From the NCBI GenBank assembly GCA_950106755.1, contig CATNNA010000003.1, forward strand, positions 992,001 through 1,056,000: DNA of 64,000 nucleotides. The letters run 5' to 3'. The stretch is from Climacium dendroides. Lineage: Eukaryota; Streptophyta; Bryopsida; Hypnales; Climaciaceae. Numbering within the stretch: position 1 is the stretch's first letter; every line of letters starts with the position of its first letter. Both the position numbers and the translations under genes were made by a program. Shown piece after piece: positions 36,872 to 49,997 of the stretch. The notes below the pieces were generated by a model. The model saw only the letters and a program-made list of their open reading frames with translations. It did not search any database and was not told the origin of the DNA.

Positions 36872-38609
36872 ATGTCCGAAAACATATTACACAAGTTGCA
36901 AATCTTCGAAATAATTAGGATTCATCCAAAAATGAAGTTTAAGAGAACCCTATTGCTTCCCCACACTTTTCCATTTGAAATGGGTTTAAAAAAAAGAAAC
37001 TCTAAAAATCATGCTATATTTAATAGAAACCAAAACAATGAATTATATCGTTTTGACGTGGAAGCATGTCCGAAAACATATTATACAAGTTGCAAATCTT
37101 CGAAATAATTAGGATTCATCCAAAAATGAAGTTTAAGAGAACCCTATTGCTTCCCCACACTTTTCCATTTGAAATGGGTTTAAAAAAAGAAACTCTAAAA
37201 ATCATGCTATATTTAATAGAAACCAAAACAATGAATTATATCGTTTTGACGTGGAAGCATGTCCGAAAACATATTATACAAGTTGCAAATCTTCGAAATA
37301 ATTAGGATTCATCCAAAAATGAAGTTTAAGAGAACCCTATTGCTTCCCCACACTTTTCCATTTGAAATGGGTTTAAAAAAAGAAACTCTAAAAATCATGC
37401 TATATTTAATAGAAACCAAAACAATGAATTATATCGTTTTGACGTGGAAGCATGTCCGAAAACATATTACACAAGTTGCAAATCTTCGAAATAATTAGGA
37501 TTCATCAAAAAATGATGTTTAAGAGAACCCTATTGCTTCCCCACACTTTTCCATTTGAAATGGGTTTAAAAAAAGAAACTCTAAAAATCATGCTAAATTT
37601 AATAGAAACCAAAACAATGAATTATATCGTTTTGACGTGGAAGCATGTCCGAAAACATATTACACAAGTTGCAAATCTTCGAAATAATTAGGATTCATCA
37701 AAAAATGATGTTTAAGAGAACCCTATTGCTTCCCCACACTTTTCCATTTGAAATGGGTTTAAAAAAAGAAACTCTAAAAATCATGCTAAATTTAATAGAA
37801 ACCAAAACAATGAATTATATCGTTTTGACGTGGAAGCATGTCCGAAAACATATTACACAAGTTGCAAATCTTCGAAATAATTAGGATTCATCCAAAAATG
37901 AAGTCTAAGAGAACCCTATTGCTTCCCCACACTTTTCCATTTGAAATGGGTTTAAAAAAAGAAACTCTAAAAATCATGCTATATTTAATAGAAACCAAAA
38001 CAATGAATTATATCGTTTTGACGTGGAAGCATGTCCGAAAACATATTACACAAGTTGCAAATCTTCGAAATAATTAGGATTCATCCAAAAATGAAGTCTA
38101 AGAGAACCCTATTGCTTCCCCACACTTTTCCATATGAAATGGGTTTAAAAAAAGAAACTCTAAAAATCATGCTATATTTAATAGAAACCAAAACAATGAA
38201 TTATATCGTTTTGACGTGGAAGCATGTCCGAAAACATATTACACAAGTTGCAAATCTTCGAAATAATTAGGATTCATCAAAAAATGATGTTTAAGAGAAC
38301 CCTATTGCTTCCCCACACTTTTCCATTTGAAATGGGTTTAAAAAAAGAAACTCTAAAAATCATGCTATATTTAATAGAAACCAAAACAATGAATTATATC
38401 GTTTTGACGTGGAAGCATGTCCGAAAACATATTACACAAGTTGCAAATCTTCGAAATAATTAGGATTCATCAAAAAATGATGTTTAAGAGAACCCTATTG
38501 CTTCCCCACACTTTTCCATTTGAAATGGGTTTAAAAAAAGAAACTCTAAAAATCATGCTATATTTAATAGAAACCAAAACAATGAATTATATCGTTTTGA
38601 CGTGGAAGC
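36872..38609. repeat. A8-led HOR unit 4, 9 monomers (1,738 bp)
   Basis: Monomers 192-198 match monomers 181-187 of unit 3 in order, including both doublings, at an offset of 2,124 bp. The unit then ends with two m65 T monomers (38224, 38417) and lacks the second m68 C / CCATATG pair. It is therefore a close relative of unit 3 shortened at its right side. Confidence 0.9.
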
Positions 38610-39768
38610 ATGTCCGAAAACATATTACACAAGTTGCAAATCTTCGAAATAATTAGGATTCATCCAAAAATGAAGTTTAAGAGAACCCTATTGCTTCCCC
38701 ACACTTTTCCATTTGAAATGGGTTTAAAAAAAAGAAACTCTAAAAATCATGCTATATTTAATAGAAACCAAAACAATGAATTATATCGTTTTGACGTGGA
38801 AGCATGTCCGAAAACATATTATACAAGTTGCAAATCTTCGAAATAATTAGGATTCATCCAAAAATGAAGTTTAAGAGAACCCTATTGCTTCCCCACACTT
38901 TTCCATTTGAAATGGGTTTAAAAAAAGAAACTCTAAAAATCATGCTATATTTAATAGAAACCAAAACAATGAATTATATCGTTTTGACGTGGAAGCATGT
39001 CCGAAAACATATTACACAAGTTGCAAATCTTCGAAATAATTAGGATTCATCAAAAAATGATGTTTAAGAGAACCCTATTGCTTCCCCACACTTTTCCATT
39101 TGAAATGGGTTTAAAAAAAGAAACTCTAAAAATCATGCTAAATTTAATAGAAACCAAAACAATGAATTATATCGTTTTGACGTGGAAGCATGTCCGAAAA
39201 CATATTACACAAGTTGCAAATCTTCGAAATAATTAGGATTCATCCAAAAATGAAGTTTAAGAGAACCCTATTGCTTCCCCACACTTTTCCATTTGAAATG
39301 GGTTTAAAAACAGAAACTCTAAAAATCATGCTATATTTAATAGAAACCAAAACAATGAATTATATCGTTTTGACGTGGAAGCATGTCCGAAAACATATTA
39401 CACAAGTTGCAAATCTTCGAAATAATTAGGATTCATCCAAAAATGAAGTCTAAGAGAACCCTATTGCTTCCCCACACTTTTCCATATGAAATGGGTTTAA
39501 AAAAAGAAACTCTAAAAATCATGCTATATTTAATAGAAACCAAAACAATGAATTATATCGTTTTGACGTGGAAGCATGTCCGAAAACATATTACACAAGT
39601 TGCAAATCTTCGAAATAATTAGGATTCATCAAAAAATGATGTTTAAGAGAACCCTATTGCTTCCCCACACTTTTCCATTTGAAATGGGTTTAAAAAAAGA
39701 AACTCTAAAAATCATGCTATATTTAATAGAAACCAAAACAATGAATTATATCGTTTTGACGTGGAAGC
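38610..39768. repeat. A8-led HOR unit 5, core 6 monomers (1,159 bp)
   Basis: Monomers 201-206 restate the core. The fourth place (39190) is an m122 C monomer without m68 C, replacing the usual m68 C monomer. The substitution matches types common in the 22-24 kb and 40-43 kb irregular patches. Confidence 0.9.
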
Positions 39769-40734
39769 ATGTCCGAAAACATATTACACAAGTTGCAAAT
39801 CTTCGAAATAATTAGGATTCATCCAAAAATGAAGTTTAAGAGAACCCTATTGCTTCCCCACACTTTTCCATTTGAAATGGGTTTAAAAAAAAGAAACTCT
39901 AAAAATCATGCTATATTTAATAGAAACCAAAACAATGAATTATATCGTTTTGACGTGGAAGCATGTCCGAAAACATATTATACAAGTTGCAAATCTTCGA
40001 AATAATTAGGATTCATCCAAAAATGAAGTTTAAGAGAACCCTATTGCTTCCCCACACTTTTCCATTTGAAATGGGTTTAAAAAAAGAAACTCTAAAAATC
40101 ATGCTATATTTAATAGAAACCAAAACAATGAATTATATCGTTTTGACGTGGAAGCATGTCCGAAAACATATTATACAAGTTGCAAATCTTCGAAATAATT
40201 AGGATTCATCCAAAAATGAAGTTTAAGAGAACCCTATTGCTTCCCCACACTTTTCCATTTGAAATGGGTTTAAAAAAAGAAACTCTAAAAATCATGCTAT
40301 ATTTAATAGAAACCAAAACAATGAATTATATCGTTTTGACGTGGAAGCATGTCCGAAAACATATTACACAAGTTGCAAATCTTCGAAATAATTAGGATTC
40401 ATCAAAAAATGATGTTTAAGAGAACCCTATTGCTTCCCCACACTTTTCCATTTGAAATGGGTTTAAAAAAAGAAACTCTAAAAATCATGCTAAATTTAAT
40501 AGAAACCAAAACAATGAATTATATCGTTTTGACGTGGAAGCATGTCCGAAAACATATTACACAAGTTGCAAATCTTCGAAATAATTAGGATTCATCCAAA
40601 AATGAAGTCTAAGAGAACCCTATTGCTTCCCCACACTTTTCCATTTGAAATGGGTTTAAAAAAAGAAACTCTAAAAATCATGCTATATTTAATAGAAACC
40701 AAAACAATGAATTATATCGTTTTGACGTGGAAGC
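39769..40734. repeat. A8-led HOR unit 6, truncated (5 monomers)
   Basis: Monomers 207-211 begin with the last A8 monomer of the window (39769-39962), then two m19 T monomers, one m145 A monomer and one m68 C monomer. The expected CCATATG monomer is absent; sequence switches to an m69 C / m81 T monomer at 40735. No A8 tract occurs in the 24 kb to the right. Confidence 0.88.
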
Positions 40735-43243
40735 ATGTCCGAAAACATATTACACAAGTTGCAAATCTTCGAAATAATTAGGATTCATCAAAAAATGATG
40801 TTCAAGAGAACCCTTTTGCTTCCCCACACTTTTCCATTTGAAATGGGTTTAAAAAAAGAAACTCTAAAAATCATGCTATATTTAATAGAAACCAAAACAA
40901 TGAATTATATCGTTTTGACGTGGAAGCATGTCCGAAAACATATTATACAAGTTGCAAATCTTCGAAATAATTAGGATTCATCCAAAAATGAAGTTTAAGA
41001 GAACCCTATTGCTTCCCCACACTTTTCCATTTGAAATGGGTTTAAAAACAGAAACTCTAAAAATCATGCTATATTTAATAGAAACCAAAACAATGAATTA
41101 TATCGTTTTGACGTGGAAGCATGTCCGAAAACATATTATACAAGTTGCAAATCTTCGAAATAATTAGGATTCATCCAAAAATGAAGTTTAAGAGAACCCT
41201 ATTGCTTCCCCACACTTTTCCATTTGAAATGGGTTTAAAAAAAGAAACTCTAAAAATCATGCTATATTTAATAGAAACCAAAACAATGAATTATATCGTT
41301 TTGACGTGGAAGCATGTCCGAAAACATATTACACAAGTTGCAAATCTTCGAAATAATTAGGATTCATCCAAAAATGAAGTCTAAGAGAACCCTATTGCTT
41401 CCCCACACTTTTCCATTTGAAATGGGTTTAAAAAAAGAAACTCTAAAAATTATTTTGTATTTAATAGAAACCAAAACAATGAATTATATCGTTTTGACGT
41501 GGAAGCATGTCCGAAAACATATTATACAAGTTTCAAATCTTCGAAATAATTAGGATTCATCCAAAAATGAAGTTTAAGAGAACCCTATTGCTTCCCCACA
41601 CTTTTCCATTTGAAATGGGTTTAAAAAAAGAAACTCTAAAAATTATTCTGTATTTAATAGAAACCAAAACAATGAATTATATCGTTTTGACGTGGAAGCA
41701 TGCCCGAAAACATATTACACAAGTTGCAAATCTTCGAAATAATTAGGATTCATCAAAAAATGATGTTCAAGAGAACCCTTTTGCTTCCCCACACTTTTCC
41801 ATTTGAAATGGGTTTAAAAAAAGAAACTCTAAAAATCATGCTATATTTAATAGAAACCAAAACAATGAATTATATCGTTTTGACGTGGAAGCATGTCCGA
41901 AAACATATTACACAAGTTGCAAATCTTCGAAATAATTAGGATTCATCAAAAAATGATGTTTAAGAGAACCCTATTGCTTCCCCACACTTTTCCATTTGAA
42001 ATGGGTTTAAAAAAAGAAACTCTAAAAATCATGCTAAATTTAATAGAAACCAAAACAATGAATTATATCGTTTTGACGTGGAAGCATGTCCGAAAACATA
42101 TTACACAAGTTGCAAATCTTCGAAATAATTAGGATTCATCCAAAAATGAAGTCTAAGAGAACCCTATTGCTTCCCCACACTTTTCCATTTGAAATGGGTT
42201 TAAAAAAAGAAACTCTAAAAATCATGCTATATTTAATAGAAACCAAAACAATGAATTATATCGTTTTGACGTGGAAGCATGTCCGAAAACATATTACACA
42301 AGTTGCAAATCTTCGAAATAATTAGGATTCATCAAAAAATGATGTTCAAGAGAACCCTTTTGCTTCCCCACACTTTTCCATTTGAAATGGGTTTAAAAAA
42401 AGAAACTCTAAAAATCATGCTATATTTAATAGAAACCAAAACAATGAATTATATCGTTTTGACGTGGAAGCATGCCCGAAAACATATTATACAAGTTGCA
42501 AATCTTCGAAATAATTAGGATTCATCCAAAAATGAAGTTTAAGAGAACCCTATTGCTTCCCCACACTTTTCCATTTGAAATGGGTTTAAAAACAGAAACT
42601 CTAAAAATCATGCTATATTTAATAGAAACCAAAACAATGAATTATATCGTTTTGACGTGGAAGCATGTCCGAAAACATATTACACAAGTTGCAAATCTTC
42701 GAAATAATTAGGATTCATCCAAAAATGAAGTTTAAGAGAACCCTATTGCTTCCCCACACTTTTCCATTTGAAATGGGTTTAAAAAAAGAAACTCTAAAAA
42801 TCATGCTATATTTAATAGAAACCAAAACAATGAATTATATCGTTTTGACGTGGAAGCATGTCCGAAAACATATTACACAAGTTGCAAATCTTCGAAATAA
42901 TTAGGATTCATCAAAAAATGATGTTTAAGAGAACCCTATTGCTTCCCCACACTTTTCCATTTGAAATGGGTTTAAAAAAAGAAACTCTAAAAATCATGCT
43001 AAATTTAATAGAAACCAAAACAATGAATTATATCGTTTTGACGTGGAAGCATGTCCGAAAACATATTACACAAGTTGCAAATCTTCGAAATAATTAGGAT
43101 TCATCCAAAAATGAAGTTTAAGAGAACCCTATTGCTTCCCCACACTTTTCCATTTGAAATGGGTTTAAAAAAAGAAACTCTAAAAATTATTCTGTATTTA
43201 ATAGAAACCAAAACAATGAATTATATCGTTTTGACGTGGAAGC
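40735..43243. repeat. Irregular mosaic patch, monomers 212-224
   Basis: Thirteen 193-bp monomers show no stable period. Characteristic are the m69 C / m81 T type (40735, 41700, 42279), repeated m19 T starts, m122 C monomers and the first GCCCG variants (m4 T to C, at 41700 and 42472). Monomer 215 has a private ATTATTTTG and is followed by a private TTTCAAATC. The first three monomers resemble 23745-24323 in order. Confidence 0.78.
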
Positions 43244-43435
43244 ATGTCCGAAAACATATTACACAAGTTGCAAATCTTCGAAATAATTAGGATTCATCCA
43301 AAAATGAAGTCTAAGAGAACCCTATTGCTTCCCCACACTTTTCCATTTGAAATGGGTTTATAAAAGAAACTCTAAAAATCATGCTATATTTAATAGAAAC
43401 CAAAACAATGAATTATATCGTTTTGACGTGGAAGC
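43244..43435. repeat. 192-bp monomer with interrupted A-tract
   Basis: This is the only 192-bp monomer outside the divergent pocket at 3.1-3.9 kb. The A-tract reads TTTATAAAAG in place of TTT-A7-G: one base lost and one A to T. It also carries m68 C and m56 C. The deletion and in-frame TAA remove the open frame that nearly all other monomers retain, with no sign of any other disturbance around it. Confidence 0.9.
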
Positions 43436-43821
43436 ATGTCCGAAAACATATTACACAAGTTGCAAATCTTCGAAATAATTAGGATTCATCAAAAAATGAT
43501 GTTCAAGAGAACCCTTTTGCTTCCCCACACTTTTCCATTTGAAATGGGTTTAAAAAAAGAAACTCTAAAAATCATGCTATATTTAATAGAAACCAAAACA
43601 ATGAATTATATCGTTTTGACGTGGAAGCATGCCCGAAAACATATTATACAAGTTGCAAATCTTCGAAATAATTAGGATTCATCCAAAAATGAAGTTTAAG
43701 AGAACCCTATTGCTTCCCCACACTTTTCCATTTGAAATGGGTTTAAAAACAGAAACTCTAAAAATCATGCTAAATTTAATAGAAACCAAAACAATGAATT
43801 ATATCGTTTTGACGTGGAAGC
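43436..43821. repeat. Two-monomer partial repeat of 42279-42664
   Basis: Monomers 226-227 copy the pair at 42279-42664: an m69 C / m81 T monomer followed by an m4 C, m19 T, m122 C monomer. The offset is 1,157 bp, which is six monomers minus the one base lost at 43244. The second monomer here additionally has m145 A, a variant typical of the 31-43 kb region. Confidence 0.8.
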
Positions 43822-45558
43822 ATGCCCGAAAACATATTACACAAGTTGCAAATCTTCGAAATAATTAGGATTCATCCAAAAATGAAGTTTAAGAGAACCC
43901 TATTGCTTCCCCACACTTTTCCATTTGAAATGGGTTTAAAAAAAGAAACTCTAAAAATTATTCTGTATTTAATAGAAACCAAAACAATGAATTATATCGT
44001 TTTGACGTGGAAGCATGTCCGAAAACATATTATACAAGTTGCAAATCTTCGAAATAATTAGGATTCATCCAAAAATGAAGTTTAAGAGAACCCTATTGCT
44101 TCCCTACACTTTTCCATTTGAAATGGGTTTAAAAAAAGAAACTCTAAAAATTATTCTGTATTTAATAGAAACCAAAACAATGAATTATATCGTTTTGACG
44201 TGGAAGCATGCCCGAAAACATATTACACAAGTTGCAAATCTTCGAAATAATTAGGATTCATCAAAAAATGAAGTTTAAGAGAACCCTATTGCTTCCCCAC
44301 ACTTTTCCATTTGAAATGGGTTTAAAAAAAGAAACTCTAAAAATTATTCTGTATTTCATAGAAACCAAAACAATGAATTATATCGTTTTGACGTGGAAGC
44401 ATGTCCGAAAACATATTACACAAGTTGCAAATCTACGAAATAATTAGGATTCATCAAAAAATGAAGTCTAAGAGAACCCTATTGCTTCCCCACACTTTTC
44501 CATTTGAAATGGGTTTAAAAAAAGAAACTCTAAAAATCATGCTATATTTAATAGAAACCAAAACAATGAATTATATCGTTTTGACGTGGAAGCATGTCCG
44601 AAAACATATTACACAAGTTGCAAATCTTCGAAATAATTAGGATTCATCAAAAAATGAAGTTTAAGAGAACCCTATTGCTTCCCCACACTTTTCCATTTGA
44701 AATGGTTTTAAAAAAAGAAACTCTAAAAATCATGCTATATTTAATAGAAACCAAAACAATGAATTATATCGTTTTGACGTGGAAGCATGTCCGAAAACAT
44801 ATTACACAAGTTGCAAATCTTCGAAATAATTAGGATTCATCCAAAAATGAAGTTTAAGAGAACCCTATTGCTTCCCCACACTTTTCCATTTGAAATGGGT
44901 TTAAAAAAAGAAACTCTAAAAATCATGCTATATTTAATAGAAACCAAAACAATGAATTATATCGTTTTGACGTGGAAGCATGTCCGAAAACATATTACAC
45001 AAGTTGCAAATCTTCGAAATAATTAGGATTCATCAAAAAATGATGTTTAAGAGAACGCTATTGCTTCCCCACACTTTTCTATTTGAAATGGGTTTAAAAA
45101 AAGAAACTCTAAAAATTATTCTGTATTTAATAGAAACCAAAACAATGAATTATATCGTTTTGACGTGGAAGCATGTCCGAAAACATATTACACAAGTTGC
45201 AAATCTTCGAAATAATTAGGATTCATCAAAAAATGAAGTCTAAGAGAACCCTATTGCTTCCCCACACTTTTCCATTTGAAATGGGTTTAAAAAAAGAAAC
45301 TCTAAAAATCATGCTATATTTAATAGAAACCAAAACAATGAATTATATCGTTTTGACGTGGAAGCATGTCCGAAAACATATTACACAAGTTGCAAATCTT
45401 CGAAATAATTAGGATTCATCAAAAAATGAAGTTTAAGAGAACCCTATTGCTTCCCCACACTTTTCCATTTGAAATGGTTTTAAAAAAAGAAACTCTAAAA
45501 ATCATGCTATATTTAATAGAAACCAAAACAATGAATTATATCGTTTTGACGTGGAAGC
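43822..45558. repeat. 9-mer HOR copy 1 (1,737 bp)
   Basis: Monomers 228-236 begin with two ATTATTCTG monomers linked by an m19 T junction and include a TATTTCATAG variant (monomer at 44208) plus two monomers with AATGGTTTT in place of AATGGGTTT (m113 T; 44594 and 45366). The TTTCATAG marker recurs 1,737 bp later. Monomer 229 has a private CCCTACAC. Confidence 0.84.
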
Positions 45559-47102
45559 ATGTCCGAAAACATATTACACAAGTTGCAAATCTTCGAAATA
45601 ATTAGGATTCATCCAAAAATGAAGTCTAAGAGAACCCTATTGCTTCCCCACACTTTTCCATTTGAAATGGGTTTAAAAAAAGAAACTCTAAAAATTATTC
45701 TGTATTTAATAGAAACCAAAACAATGAATTATATCGTTTTGACGTGGAAGCATGTCCGAAAACATATTATACAAGTTGCAAATCTTCGAAATAATTAGGA
45801 TTCATCCAAAAATGAAGTTTAAGAGAACCCTATTGCTTCCCCACACTTTTCCATTTGAAATGGGTTTAAAAAAAGAAACTCTAAAAATTATTCTGTATTT
45901 AATAGAAACCAAAACAATGAATTATATCGTTTTGACGTGGAAGCATGTCCGAAAACATATTACACAAGTTGCAAATCTTCGAAATAATTAGGATTCATCA
46001 AAAAATGAAGTTTAAGAGAACCCTATTGCTTCCCCACACTTTTCCATTTGAAATGGGTTTAAAAAAAGAAACTCTAAAAATTATTCTGTATTTCATAGAA
46101 ACCAAAACAATGAATTATATCGTTTTGACGTGGAAGCATGTCCGAAAACATATTACACAAGTTGCAAATCTACGAAATAATTAGGATTCATCAAAAAATG
46201 AAGTCTAAGAGAACCCTATTGCTTCCCCACACTTTTCCATTTGAAATGGGTTTAAAAAAAGAAACTCTAAAAATTATTCTGTATTTAATAGAAACCAAAA
46301 CAATGAATTATATCGTTTTGACGTGGAAGCATGTCCGAAAACATATTACACAAGTTGCAAATCTACGAAATAATTAGGATTCATCAAAAAATGAAGTTTA
46401 AGAGAACCCTATTGCTTCCCCACACTTTTCCATTTGAAATGGGTTTAAAAAAAGAAACTCTAAAAATCATGCTATATTTAATAGAAACCAAAACAATGAA
46501 TTATATCGTTTTGACGTGGAAGCATGTCCGAAAACATATTACACAAGTTGCAAATCTTCGAAATAATTAGGATTCATCAAAAAATGATGTTTAAGAGAAC
46601 GCTATTGCTTCCCCACACTTTTCTATTTGAAATGGGTTTAAAAAAAGAAACTCTAAAAATTATTCTGTATTTAATAGAAACCAAAACAATGAATTATATC
46701 GTTTTGACGTGGAAGCATGTCCGAAAACATATTACACAAGTTGCAAATCTTCGAAATAATTAGGATTCATCAAAAAATGAAGTCTAAGAGAACCCTATTG
46801 CTTCCCCACACTTTTCCATTTGAAATGGGTTTAAAAAAAGAAACTCTAAAAATCATGCTATATTTAATAGAAACCAAAACAATGAATTATATCGTTTTGA
46901 CGTGGAAGCATGTCCGAAAACATATTACACAAGTTGCAAATCTTCGAAATAATTAGGATTCATCAAAAAATGAAGTTTAAGAGAACCCTATTGCTTCCCC
47001 ACACTTTTCCATTTGAAATGGTTTTAAAAAAAGAAACTCTAAAAATCATGCTATATTTAATAGAAACCAAAACAATGAATTATATCGTTTTGACGTGGAA
47101 GC
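45559..47102. repeat. 8-mer HOR copy 2 (1,544 bp)
   Basis: Monomers 237-244 follow the previous unit but lack one monomer. The TATTTCATAG monomer is at 45945 and the m113 T monomer is at 46910. The last three (46524-47102) match 44980-45558 at an offset of 1,544 bp, while the first ones match at 1,737 bp, which places a one-monomer deletion between them. Confidence 0.84.
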
Positions 47103-49997
47103 ATGTCCGAAAACATATTACACAAGTTGCAAATCTTCGAAATAATTAGGATTCATCCAAAAATGAAGTCTAAGAGAACCCTATTGCTTCCCCACACTTT
47201 TCCATTTGAAATGGGTTTAAAAAAAGAAACTCTAAAAATCATGCTATATTTAATAGAAACCAAAACAATGAATTATATCGTTTTGACGTGGAAGCATGTC
47301 CGAAAACATATTACACAAGTTGCAAATCTTCGAAATAATTAGGATTCATCAAAAAATGATGTTTAAGAGAACGCTATTGCTTCCCCACACTTTTCTATTT
47401 GAAATGGGTTTAAAAAAAGAAACTCTAAAAATTATTCTGTATTTAATAGAAACCAAAACAATGAATTATATCGTTTTGACGTGGAAGCATGTCCGAAAAC
47501 ATATTACACAAGTTGCAAATCTTCGAAATAATTAGGATTCATCAAAAAATGAAGTCTAAGAGAACCCTATTGCTTCCCCACACTTTTCCATTTGAAATGG
47601 GTTTAAAAAAAGAAACTCTAAAAATCATGCTATATTTAATAGAAACCAAAACAATGAATTATATCGTTTTGACGTGGAAGCATGTCCGAAAACATATTAC
47701 ACAAGTTGCAAATCTTCGAAATAATTAGGATTCATCCAAAAATGAAGTCTAAGAGAACCCTATTGCTTCCCCACACTTTTCCATTTGAAATGGGTTTAAA
47801 AAAAGAAACTCTAAAAATCATGCTATATCTAATAGAAACCAAAACAATGAATTATATCGTTTTGACGTGGAAGCATGTCCGAAAACATATTACACAAGTT
47901 GCAAATCTACGAAATAATTAGGATTCATCAAAAAATGAAGTTTAAGAGAACCCTATTGCTTCCCCACACTTTTCCATTTGAAATGGGTTTAAAAAAAGAA
48001 ACTCTAAAAATTATTCTGTATTTAATAGAAACCAAAACAATGAATTATATCGTTTTGACGTGGAAGCATGTCCGAAAACATATTACACAAGTTGCAAATC
48101 TTCGAAATAATTAGGATTCATCAAAAAATGATGTTTAAGAGAACGCTATTGCTTCCCCACACTTTTCTATTTGAAATGGGTTTAAAAAAAGAAACTCTAA
48201 AAATTATTCTGTATTTAATAGAAACCAAAACAATGAATTATATCGTTTTGACGTGGAAGCATGTCCGAAAACATATTACACAAGTTGCAAATCTTCGAAA
48301 TAATTAGGATTCATCCAAAAATGAAGTCTAAGAGAACCCTATTGCTTCCCCACACTTTTCCATTTGAAATGGGTTTAAAAAAAGAAACTCTAAAAATCAT
48401 GCTATATCTAATAGAAACCAAAACAATGAATTATATCGTTTTGACGTGGAAGCATGTCCGAAAACATATTACACAAGTTGCAAATCTACGAAATAATTAG
48501 GATTCATCAAAAAATGAAGTTTAAGAGAACCCTATTGCTTCCCCACACTTTTCCATTTGAAATGGGTTTAAAAAAAGAAACTCTAAAAATTATTCTGTAT
48601 TTAATAGAAACCAAAACAATGAATTATATCGTTTTGACGTGGAAGCATGTCCGAAAACATATTACACAAGTTGCAAATCTTCGAAATAATTAGGATTCAT
48701 CAAAAAATGATGTTTAAGAGAACGCTATTGCTTCCCCACACTTTTCTATTTGAAATGGGTTTAAAAAAAGAAACTCTAAAAATCATGCTATATTTAATAG
48801 AAACCAAAACAATGAATTATATCGTTTTGACGTGGAAGCGTGTCCGAAAACATATTACACAAGTTGCAAATCTACGAAATAATTAGGATTCATCAAAAAA
48901 TGAAGTTTAAGAGAACCCTATTGCTTCCCCACACTTTTCCATTTGAAATGGGTTTAAAAAAAGAAACTCTAAAAATCATGCTATATTTAATAGAAACCAA
49001 AACAATGAATTATATCGTTTTGACGTGGAAGCATGTCCGAAAACATATTACACAAGTTGCAAATCTTCGAAATAATTAGGATTCATCCAAAAATGAAGTC
49101 TAAGAGAACCCTATTGCTTCCCCACACTTTTCCATTTGAAATGTGTTTAAAAAAAGAAACTCTAAAAATCATGCTATATTTAATAGAAACCAAAACAATG
49201 AATTATATCGTTTTGACGTGGAAGCATGTCCGAAAACATATTACACAAGTTGCAAATCTTCGAAATAATTAGGATTCATCAAAAAATGAAGTTTAAGAGA
49301 ACCCTATTGCTTCCCCACACTTTTCCATTTGAAATGGGTTTAAAAAAAGAAACTCTAAAAATTATTCTGTATTTAATAGAAACCAAAACAATGAATTATA
49401 TCGTTTTGACGTGGAAGCATGTCCGAAAACATATTACACAAGTTGCAAATCTACGAAATAATTAGGATTCATCAAAAAATGAAGTTTAAGAGAACCCTAT
49501 TGCTTCCCCACACTTTTCCATTTGAAATGGGTTTAAAAAAAGAAACTCTAAAAATCATGCTATATCTAATAGAAACCAAAACAATGAATTATATCGTTTT
49601 GACGTGGAAGCATGTCCGAAAACATATTACACAAGTTGCAAATCTTCGAAATAATTAGGATTCATCCAAAAATGAAGTTTAAGAGAACCCTATTGCTTCC
49701 CCACACATTTCCATTTGAAATGGGTTTAAAAAAAGAAACTCTGAAAATCATGCTATATTTAACAGAAACCAAAACAATGAATTATATCGTTTTGACGTGG
49801 AAGCATGTCCGAAAACATATTATACAAGTTGCAAATCTACGAAATAATTAGGATTCATCAAAAAATGAAGTTTAAGAGAACCCTATTGCTTCCCCACACT
49901 TTTCCATTTGAAATGGGTTTAAAAAAAGAAACTCTAAAAATTATTCTGTATTTAATAGAAACCAAAACAATGAATTATATCGTTTTGACGTGGAAGC
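47103..49997. repeat. Satellite monomers 245-259 with a 3-mer repeat
   Basis: Monomers 248-250 (47682-48260) and 251-253 (48261-48839) form a 3-mer repeated at 579 bp. The order is m68 C with TATCTAATAG (m148 C, first seen here), then m35 A with ATTATTCTG, then m78G/m101T. Monomer 253 ends in GCGTGTCC, the first m1 A-to-G junction. Monomer 255 has a private AATGTGTTT, and monomer 258 (49612) introduces CTGAAAATC and AACAGAAACC. Confidence 0.82.
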
